Position numbers and translations under genes: made by a program | NCBI GenBank assembly: GCA_002377605.1 | Contig: DFQD01000191.1 | Location: forward strand, 1 to 5,045 | DNA: 5,045 bases | Source of the DNA: Gammaproteobacteria bacterium UBA3498 | GTDB taxonomy: Bacteria; Pseudomonadota; Gammaproteobacteria; Pseudomonadales; Pseudohongiellaceae | Direction: 5' to 3' | Shown here: in pieces, positions 1 to 5,045 of the stretch | How positions within the stretch are numbered: the stretch's first letter is position 1 | Layout of the letters: each line of letters begins with the position of its first letter | Notes under the pieces: generated by a model | Database searches by the model: none | Seen by the model: only the letters and a program-made list of their open reading frames with translations | What the model was told of the DNA's origin: nothing

Positions 1-404
1 CCGTTTTGTGGATCGACAACAAAGGAACTTCGAAATTCACCTTTTACTCTGGCAAGTGACGCACCCTGATCGAACCAGAATTGGTTGTAACTGAACAGAC
101 CGAAGTCGCGACTGCCAGCCTTGGGCGCACCGGTGTCGGGGTCAAGCTCATCAATCCAACCCAGGGGGCGACCATGAACCGGCGCGACTGCCGCTCTAAG
201 TTGTGCTTGCTCAGGAGTAACCACCAATGGCGAATCGTCAGGTCTATTTAACCGGGTTATTGACTGATTAGTCCAAGTACCATTTAGGTCTGGTCGTTCC
301 GAATCGGCAGCAATACAAGTCAGCGGAATAACAGTCAATGAAATTCCCAGACTGATCGCTGTTATGAAGTCTCGTTTGTAAACGCTTGTTTTCAATTTGC
401 TCAT
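1..404 (-). CDS. Exported protein of an uncharacterised family, N-terminal part only
   Basis: The reading frame opens with ATG at 404-402 and is open for 134 codons to the window edge, so the C-terminus is missing. An in-frame TAA lies a few codons upstream and there is no other upstream start; no clear Shine-Dalgarno is visible. Residues 1-33 look like a Sec signal peptide: basic start (MSKLKTSVYKR), hydrophobic core about 13-29, likely cleavage after CIAA. Cys30 does not sit in a good lipobox. The mature part shows DLNGTWTN (39-46), a PLVVTPEQA stretch (59-67), YNQFWFDQG (106-114) and VKGEFRSSFVVDPQNG near the cut. From memory, this series (NGxWTN, LVVT-E-A, YNxFW-D-G, GExRTSxIVDPxNG) recurs in exported proteins of unknown function in gammaproteobacteria and sphingomonads; that was not checked by a search. 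I assign no function. It lies 177 bases downstream of the cyclase gene on the same strand, so co-transcription is possible but unproven. Confidence 0.82.
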   Translation of the reverse strand, partial: MSKLKTSVYKRDFITAISLGISLTVIPLTCIAADSERPDLNGTWTNQSITRLNRPDDSPLVVTPEQAQLRAAVAPVHGRPLGWIDELDPDTGAPKAGSRDFGLFSYNQFWFDQGASLARVKGEFRSSFVVDPQN

Positions 405-581
405 AAGGCTAAGACGCGTAAAAGATTAGAATTTGAATCTACCCACCCAATGAGCGCAAGCTAAGGTGCCATATCTCACTCTCCAGCGATGGTTGAATTC
501 GCTTATCAGTTCATGCAGCAACGTACCTGAATCAATGCACGGGCTGAATAGGAGCTTAAAATTTCAGCAGAAAGCTCACCC

Positions 582-1667
582 CTAGAATGTAGCGTGTGCA
601 TTAAACGGGCTGGCAGTGCCTCCTTTAATAGGATTAATCTGGATCGAAGTCATAAATTCCCAACGACCCAGACGCTCAGCAACTTCCGCAACCTCTTGCA
701 TATAACCGTTGTCAACAATTGGCAAACCCAGATTCACCTGTGTGAGTTGATGAACGGGCCTGTTAATACCTGCTACACCCGATGGTTGCACATCATTCGC
801 CGCATCACTTATCAGTATGGCAATATCACGTTCCTTCAACCACGGCAATACCGATGCATGCAAACCGGCACCGCCTTGCCCATATGCCCATGGACCTTTG
901 GCGTCGCGCAGAGCCCAGCGGCCACCGCGAATAAACAGGGCATCGCCACTGCCGATTTTAACGCCGGCAAATTCTTCCCAGGCTTCCAGGTCTTCCACGT
1001 AAATGGGAGTACTGGGTTCCAACCAATCGACGCCTCGCAGCAAAGGCATATCTACCAAAATTCCACGGGTAACATAGGAGGTTCCCATGCGGTCGATTGC
1101 CAGGTCTTCACAACCAGAAGAAGTCAGGTTTTGTGGATAACCATTGAAGATGACATATTCGCCATCTACTTCAGAACGGTAGTGGCACAGTGCATCGACG
1201 TGCGACATCATGCCGTCGTGAAGTTCAAACTGCACTCCATCCATTGCGAAAGAAGGCTCTTCACCATCTTTAACTCGCACCGGTATAACTTCTCCGTCGC
1301 GCACTTCGAGATTGGTCATCCAGTGCTCGTAGTCACCAAATGCCTGGCTATCGATAGCTTTCTCTTCGATGACGAAATGCTGCAGGGTTACAGTCTCACC
1401 AGTCCTGACCAAACCGGCTGCCTGGCGCGTTTTTTCCGGAGTAATCAGATTCAGCGTTCCGCGCTGGTCATCAGAACCCCAACGCCCCCAATTGGATAAT
1501 TCTTCCTCCCACTGCTTCAAGATATCCAACGTAACTAATCGTGATGGCAGCTGAGTCGATGGGTGTGCCTGGAATTCTTGAGCCCCAGAAAATCCAATCA
1601 GGCTCGCTGGGAATAAAATTAACAGCAGTTTCCAAATCGAATCTTGATATCCAAGTATTTTTCTCAT
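582..1667 (-). CDS. Exported cyclase-family (kynurenine formamidase-like) metal-dependent hydrolase
   Basis: This 361-residue protein fits the cyclase family (Pfam Cyclase, PF04199), whose best-known members are metal-dependent hydrolases such as kynurenine formamidase. Residues 1-29 form a signal peptide with core LLLILFPASLIGF and cleavage near SGA/QE, so it probably acts in the periplasm. The mature part begins with the family's NWGRWGSDDQRGTLNLITPE (59-78). The metal-binding core is HVDALCH, with H156, D158 and H162 as likely ligands and H150 just before. Further conserved blocks are GLHASVLPWL (H270), SDAANDVQPSG (287-297), H306 and LGLPIVDN (313-320); the C-terminus carries a GGTASPFN block. 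Length is usual for this long subfamily. ATG 1667 is preceded by a weak TAGGTAA at suitable spacing and gives a complete signal peptide; the stop is TAG 584-582. The neighbouring receptor gene is divergent across 348 bases. The substrate is unknown: amide, ester or lactone hydrolysis is inferred from family. There is no ground for calling it kynB, since the protein is exported and has an altered motif. Confidence 0.9.
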   Translation of the reverse strand: MRKILGYQDSIWKLLLILFPASLIGFSGAQEFQAHPSTQLPSRLVTLDILKQWEEELSNWGRWGSDDQRGTLNLITPEKTRQAAGLVRTGETVTLQHFVIEEKAIDSQAFGDYEHWMTNLEVRDGEVIPVRVKDGEEPSFAMDGVQFELHDGMMSHVDALCHYRSEVDGEYVIFNGYPQNLTSSGCEDLAIDRMGTSYVTRGILVDMPLLRGVDWLEPSTPIYVEDLEAWEEFAGVKIGSGDALFIRGGRWALRDAKGPWAYGQGGAGLHASVLPWLKERDIAILISDAANDVQPSGVAGINRPVHQLTQVNLGLPIVDNGYMQEVAEVAERLGRWEFMTSIQINPIKGGTASPFNAHATF

Positions 1668-1765
1668 GGGCTTACCTAAATCTAAGTTGTTAAGCTGTGA
1701 ATGCCCCCAAAATCACGGCTGAGAGCTCAATTATTAAAGGGGGTCAGAGCAAAGACCATAGTAGT

Positions 1766-1810
1766 TTCTGGTGTTTTGCCGAAGAATACAAATTTCATTA
1801 ACCAGAGTCG
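1766..1810 (+). repeat. Diverged direct repeat, copy 1 (possible operator)
   Basis: The copy reads TTCT, three variable bases, then GTTTTGCCGA (1773-1782), GAA, ACA, and later ATTA, CCA and TCG. By hand alignment about 34 of 41 ungapped columns agree with the second copy at 1874-1915, with small gaps. It contains an imperfect dyad, GTTTT-N7-AATAC (1773-1789), one mismatch from perfect. A regulator-binding role is inference from the position between divergent genes. Confidence 0.55.
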
Positions 1811-1873
1811 GACTGATGGTTCAAGAATGGGCTCAAAATTTTATTCTGATTTTTTACTGGCTCCCGAATATTG

Positions 1874-1915
1874 TTCTAAAGTTTTGCCGATGAAAACATT
1901 GCTATTATCCAATCG
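1874..1915 (+). repeat. Diverged direct repeat, copy 2 (possible operator)
   Basis: This is the partner of the copy at 1766-1810, with the shared core GTTTTGCCGA at 1881-1890, exactly 108 bases after the first core. The dyad is perfect here: GTTTT (1881-1885), seven bases, AAAAC (1893-1897). It lies directly before the weak -35-like TTGCTA at 1899, where a bound protein could affect receptor transcription. A spacing of 108 bases is roughly ten helical turns, which would suit co-operative binding, but no protein is known to bind here. Confidence 0.55.
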
Positions 1916-1938
1916 TAAAGAGAAAATACGGCCCGTGA

Positions 1939-2000
1939 ATGCCTAACTGCATAAAACTTAGTTTGCGGACTGAGTTCGCTGTTTAGGCATATTTTTTATT
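1939..2000 (+). promoter_or_regulatory. Nested hairpin with T-run in the receptor leader (candidate attenuator or terminator)
   Basis: ATGCCTAA (1939-1946) is perfectly complementary to TTAGGCAT (1983-1990). Inside it, AACTTAG (1955-1961) pairs with CTGAGTT (1970-1976) with one G-U pair and an eight-base loop. The outer arm is followed at once by ATTTTTTATT (1991-2000). The structure ends 15 bases before the receptor start, just upstream of its ribosome-binding site. It could be an intrinsic terminator of a transcript begun upstream, which would make it an attenuator of the receptor gene, or simply a structured leader. The outer stem is AT-rich and short, so strength is uncertain. Confidence 0.4.
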
Positions 2001-2006
2001 CTGTCT

Positions 2007-2012
2007 AGGGAG
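2007..2012 (+). promoter_or_regulatory. Ribosome-binding site of the receptor gene
   Basis: AGGGAG lies three bases before ATG 2016 and nine bases before a second in-frame ATG at 2022. The three-base gap is short for efficient initiation, so ATG 2022 (product starting MIKKGL) may be the real or main start. Both starts leave the signal peptide intact and differ by only two residues. Confidence 0.6.
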
Positions 2013-2015
2013 ACA

Positions 2016-4817
2016 ATGACCATGATAAAGAAAGGTCTAGTTCACTTGGGGTCTGTACTTGCAATAGTAGGATTTCCTTCAAGTGACGTTCTATCTCAAG
2101 AAGATACAATTGAAGAGATAGCGGTAACAGGAACGAGAATTCGGGGTGCAAATCCTGACAGCTTCTCTCCTGTATCGATAATTAACCAAGAGCAAATTCA
2201 GATTTCCGGAAAGATTTCTATCGGCGAACTTCTCCAAGAAATGCCATCTCAAGGTTCTGGTTTAAATCGAAACTACAACAACGGGGGCGATGGCTCTGTG
2301 CGAATGGACTTTCGCAATCTGGGAGGAGGAAGAACTCTCGTTCTAGTTGATGGCAAACGTTGGATAAATAGCGGCGAAGGGGCCAACAGTTCAGTTGACC
2401 TTAATACAATCCCCACAGCTTCCATTGAACGGGTTGAGATTCTTAAGGACGGCGCATCAGCTGTTTATGGCTCAGATGCCATAGGTGCTGTGATTAACAT
2501 AATTACCAAAGATAATTATGAAGGCGTTGAGTTCCAAGCTCAAACAGGCGAGTACTATGATGGTGGAGGGCTAGCAAATAGCTATCAGGTTACTGCGGGC
2601 ACCTCATTCGACCGAGGTTCTTTTATGTTTGGGGCTTCACTTGTTGAAGTTGAAGACCTTCATAATAGCGATAGAAAAGAAACAGCTGCTAGACCGTCTT
2701 TCGGTGGATCCTCGGGAACACCGCAAGGTCGTTTAGCCTACGGAGGAGTTGTTCCTGGGTGCAGCAACTGGCAGCCAAATGAAGGTACTAGTGGGTCCTC
2801 CCCTTCTGATTTTCGCTGTTGGACTAGCCCTGACGATCGCTTTAATTACAATCCCTACAATTATGTTGAGACTCCAAGCGACCGAATAAATCTATTTGCC
2901 AAAGGTCGTTATAACCTAATGGAATCGACTGACCTTACATTATTTGGTACCTATCAAAATCGTGAGTCAGACCAGCTTTTAGCGCCAATGCCACTATTCT
3001 ATGGCTTTGGTGACTTTGGAGGCGGTGAAGGGATTTCAAGAAATAACCCATACAACCCATTTGGAATAGAGTTCTGTGATCTTACAGGTATGTCTGTAGA
3101 GGGTAAGTCCTGTAATGCCACTAATTACCCAGATGGTTATGCCACTGGTTGGTTGGGACGAAGGCTGTTAGAGGCTGGTAATCGAAATTTCATTCAAGAC
3201 ACACAAACTTATCGATTTGAAATGGGAATCGAAACTGAAATTGAAGGTTGGGACGTTTCAGCATATGCAATAACAGGCCAAAACAAAAATGTCACAACTA
3301 CTGAAGGGCTTTTAAATACTGGAAATATAAAGAAAGCCTTGGCAGGAGATTGCACCAGCCCATGTGTGCCGTTGAATATTTTTGGTGGACAAGGCGCGAA
3401 CAGCAAGTACCTTGGTGATGGATTATGGAGTGGCGATGGCTCCATCACACCAGAAATGGTCGATTACATTACCTTTCAAGCTCACGACACTGGCAGAAAT
3501 GAAATGAAAAGCTATGGTTTCGATGTGGTTGGTGAGCTTGGAGCGCTTGCAGCGGGACCCGTAGGAGTCGCCTTTGGCTACGAATTCCGAGAAGAAAAAG
3601 GAGGTTTTGAGCCTGATGCCTTCATCGCAGCGGGATTGTCTTCTGGTAATGCGGCAAGCCCTGTCGCTGGAGAATACGAGGTCGATGAATGGTACGTAGA
3701 ATTAGCAGTGCCAATTATTGAAGGCCTTGATCTGAGCTTGGCAAGTCGATACTCTGATTACTCTAGCTTCGGTGACACGACAAACTCTAAGGTTGGCTTA
3801 ACTTTTTCTCCAGCTGATCTAATTACTTTTAGAGCAACATATTCTGAAGGTTTCAGGGCTCCATCTATTGGTGCGCTTTATAGCGGCAACAACGATAGCT
3901 ATCCTGATTTAGCTGATCCTTGCGACGTCAATTCCAGTAACTTTACAGGAAGTGGATCGACGCAGGCTGGCCGCTGTGCGGCAGATGGCGTTCCTGCAGG
4001 TTTTACCCAACCTAATACACAGATCAGAACCACGGTTGGCGGCAACCCTGATGTTCAACCTGAGGAATCAGAGGGGTATAACTTTGGAGTGATTATAAAT
4101 CCTATAGAAAATCTGTCTCTCTACTTTGATTATTACGATATCGAAATTACAGACACAATTTCTTCTATTGGATCCCAGTTGATTCTAAACGGCTGCTATC
4201 AGGGAACAAACCCCGCGTACTGTAGCTTAGTTACTAGATTGCCAACTGGTTACGTCAAAGATCTACGAAATACAACCAATAACATTGGTCAAGTAGAAAC
4301 TTCTGGTTATGAAATAACAGCCACTTACGATTGGGATAGCAGTTTCGGAAGCTGGAGAGCTGTTGCAGACTTCGCATTTTTAGAAGATTACGATGTAACC
4401 AAAGCCAATGGTTCAGTCGAGCATTACGCTGGATTCATCATTGGTAATGCCAGAGATCAGTTTAAAGATGTAAAAGGTAATCTGCAGTTATTCTGGTCAC
4501 AAGGGAATTTGTCAGCTTCAGCTACTGCTCAATATCACAGCGAGTCTGACGGAGTCGCAGGAACAGTGCCGAAAACGTTATCTGACGGAACTAAAGATGC
4601 TGGGGACTCACGAAGAACATTGGATGAGACTTGGTACCTTGATGTTCAAGCTTCATACAATTTAGAGGATTACAATTCTATAATTTCAGTTGGAATTGAT
4701 AACCTGTTAGATGAAGATCCACCATATTTCCCTGACAGTTTTGCAAATGACTTTGACCCTTCTTACCGAACTTGGGGTTCTCAATTTTGGTATGCTAGGT
4801 TAACTACCCGATTTTAG
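2016..4817 (+). CDS. TonB-dependent outer-membrane receptor
   Basis: This 933-residue receptor is a 22-stranded-barrel transporter family member that imports ligands across the outer membrane using TonB-ExbBD energy. Residues 1-27 are a signal peptide with likely cleavage at VLS/QED. IEEIAVTGTRI (32-42) carries the TonB-box region. The plug, about 40-170, has RTLVLVDGKRW (106-116), VDLNTIP (127-133), IERVEILKDGASAVYGSDAI (137-156) and NIITK (161-165). The barrel fills the remainder, with typical FRATYSEGFRAPS (605-617), NPDVQPEESEGYNFG (677-691), a NLLDEDPP turn (896-903) and the C-terminal ARLTTRF, whose final Phe is the usual assembly signal. Ten cysteines occur as five close pairs, probably loop disulfides. 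Length is normal for the large receptor group common in Xanthomonas, Caulobacter and marine gammaproteobacteria. No SusD-like partner or regulator follows; the gene ends in a terminator and appears monocistronic. The ligand cannot be read from the sequence. ATG 2022 is an alternative start. Confidence 0.96.
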   Translation: MTMIKKGLVHLGSVLAIVGFPSSDVLSQEDTIEEIAVTGTRIRGANPDSFSPVSIINQEQIQISGKISIGELLQEMPSQGSGLNRNYNNGGDGSVRMDFRNLGGGRTLVLVDGKRWINSGEGANSSVDLNTIPTASIERVEILKDGASAVYGSDAIGAVINIITKDNYEGVEFQAQTGEYYDGGGLANSYQVTAGTSFDRGSFMFGASLVEVEDLHNSDRKETAARPSFGGSSGTPQGRLAYGGVVPGCSNWQPNEGTSGSSPSDFRCWTSPDDRFNYNPYNYVETPSDRINLFAKGRYNLMESTDLTLFGTYQNRESDQLLAPMPLFYGFGDFGGGEGISRNNPYNPFGIEFCDLTGMSVEGKSCNATNYPDGYATGWLGRRLLEAGNRNFIQDTQTYRFEMGIETEIEGWDVSAYAITGQNKNVTTTEGLLNTGNIKKALAGDCTSPCVPLNIFGGQGANSKYLGDGLWSGDGSITPEMVDYITFQAHDTGRNEMKSYGFDVVGELGALAAGPVGVAFGYEFREEKGGFEPDAFIAAGLSSGNAASPVAGEYEVDEWYVELAVPIIEGLDLSLASRYSDYSSFGDTTNSKVGLTFSPADLITFRATYSEGFRAPSIGALYSGNNDSYPDLADPCDVNSSNFTGSGSTQAGRCAADGVPAGFTQPNTQIRTTVGGNPDVQPEESEGYNFGVIINPIENLSLYFDYYDIEITDTISSIGSQLILNGCYQGTNPAYCSLVTRLPTGYVKDLRNTTNNIGQVETSGYEITATYDWDSSFGSWRAVADFAFLEDYDVTKANGSVEHYAGFIIGNARDQFKDVKGNLQLFWSQGNLSASATAQYHSESDGVAGTVPKTLSDGTKDAGDSRRTLDETWYLDVQASYNLEDYNSIISVGIDNLLDEDPPYFPDSFANDFDPSYRTWGSQFWYARLTTRF

Positions 4818-4849
4818 GGCTGTAACTAAGTCAAATGCTCTAAGGGATG

Positions 4850-4876
4850 TTCCTAATTTTGAATTTAAATTAGGAA
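4850..4876 (+). other. AT-rich hairpin in the receptor 3' untranslated region
   Basis: TTCCTAATTT (4850-4859) and AAATTAGGAA (4867-4876) form a perfect ten-base-pair stem with a seven-base loop. No T-run follows, so it is not a standard intrinsic terminator by itself. It stands 13 bases before the strong terminator and could protect the receptor mRNA end from 3' exonucleases. Confidence 0.6.
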
Positions 4877-4889
4877 ACATAACCAAAAC

Positions 4890-4924
4890 AAAAAACCCGA
4901 GCTTTAATAAGCTCGGGTTTTTTT
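4890..4924 (+). terminator. Strong intrinsic terminator of the receptor gene
   Basis: CCCGAGCTT (4896-4904) and AAGCTCGGG (4909-4917) make a perfect nine-base-pair GC-containing stem with loop TAAT. Six A before it pair with T after it, extending the stem to 15 pairs, and the T-run is seven bases long (4918-4924). The A-tract means it could also stop transcription arriving from the right. From here to the window end (4925-5045) I see no gene or further supported element. Confidence 0.95.
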
Positions 4925-5045
4925 ATGTTTTCTGTTCTTAAAGTGGCGTTATCTTTGTTATTTGTTTCCTATCTTCATAAGTACTAGCAAGCCTCCCCAA
5001 TCTTAAGCATGAGACTAGTTAAATTAAAGTCGGCTTTTTAAGATA

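Larger units (their letters stand above)
1668..2015. promoter_or_regulatory. Divergent intergenic control region
   Basis: This AT-rich 348-base stretch separates the start codons of the cyclase gene (leftward) and the receptor gene (rightward), so it must contain the promoter of the receptor and probably that of the cyclase. I see no promoter with good -35 and -10 boxes on either strand. The best rightward candidate is TTGCTA (1899-1904), 17 bases before GAAAAT (1922-1927), and it is weak. The region holds a diverged direct repeat (1766-1810 and 1874-1915), a nested hairpin with T-run (1939-2000) and several shorter repeated words. It also holds a small GGTC/GACC dyad at 1742-1757. An 81-codon open frame at 1701-1946 is not accepted as a gene. 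Confidence 0.6.

Noticed and set aside
424..441. AGATT/AATCT inverted repeat between the two minus-strand genes, and a TCTAAT -10-like box on the minus strand at 425-430
   Set aside because: The five-base-pair stem has no T-run on either strand, and the -10-like box has no -35 at proper spacing and would leave a very short leader.
594..1499. 301-codon open frame on the plus strand
   Set aside because: It lies wholly antisense to the cyclase gene, whose frame has a signal peptide and conserved metal motifs. The antisense product is rich in His, Thr, Gln and Cys with no recognisable domain, as expected of a shadow frame.
817..1554. Two 61-codon plus-strand frames (817-1002 and 1369-1554)
   Set aside because: Both lie antisense to the cyclase coding sequence, carry no signals of their own and look like shadows.
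1701..1946. 81-codon open frame on the plus strand in the divergent region
   Set aside because: There is no Shine-Dalgarno before the ATG, no recognisable protein family, and its stop lies inside the leader hairpin. The direct repeats fall in the same frame 36 codons apart (VLPKNT and VLPMKT), which is the only hint of coding; I judge the region regulatory.
3209..3448. 79-codon open frame on the minus strand
   Set aside because: It is antisense within the receptor barrel and is a shadow of that gene, with no ribosome-binding site or family resemblance noted.
4925..4987. Twenty-residue hydrophobic open frame (MFSVLKVALSLLFVSYLHKY) directly after the terminator
   Set aside because: The ATG abuts the terminator T-run, leaving no room for a ribosome-binding site, and transcription from upstream should stop here.
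5021..5042. AAAG-TCGG-CTTT mini-hairpin followed by T at the right edge
   Set aside because: The stem is only four base pairs and the window ends there, so it cannot be called a terminator.
1..5045. Search for CRISPR arrays, tRNA or rRNA genes, toxin-antitoxin pairs, phage or transposase genes
   Set aside because: I saw no regularly spaced repeats, no cloverleaf or rRNA signature, and no second coding layer beyond the three genes described.

Overview
The window looks like chromosomal DNA of a Gram-negative bacterium, most likely a gammaproteobacterium of marine or environmental type. The main reason is a full-length outer-membrane TonB-dependent receptor, together with Sec signal peptides on all three proteins and a strong intrinsic terminator. 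The taxonomic guess is inference from protein style; no rRNA or marker gene is present.

Layout: (1) bases 1-404, minus strand, hold the 5' end of a gene for an exported protein of a widespread uncharacterised family; the gene runs off the left edge. (2) Bases 405-581 are a non-coding gap with no convincing terminator. (3) Bases 582-1667, minus strand, hold a complete exported cyclase-family (kynurenine-formamidase-like) metal hydrolase. (4) Bases 1668-2015 are a 348-base divergent intergenic region. It holds a diverged 42-45 base direct repeat with a GTTTT-N7-AAWAC dyad in each copy. Just before the receptor gene it holds a nested hairpin followed by a T-run. (5) Bases 2016-4817, plus strand, hold a 933-residue TonB-dependent receptor. 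(6) Bases 4850-4924 hold two consecutive hairpins, the second a textbook intrinsic terminator. (7) Bases 4925-5045 show nothing I can support.

How the parts may work together (inference): the receptor would bring an unknown ligand across the outer membrane, and the periplasmic hydrolase could open an amide, ester or lactone in it or a related compound. The two genes are divergent and share one control region, whose paired repeat is a plausible operator for a common regulator. No regulator, inner-membrane transporter or further catabolic gene lies in the window, so the substrate cannot be named.

Nothing here amounts to a clearly new system. The parts most worth checking are the paired repeat and the leader hairpin between the divergent genes.
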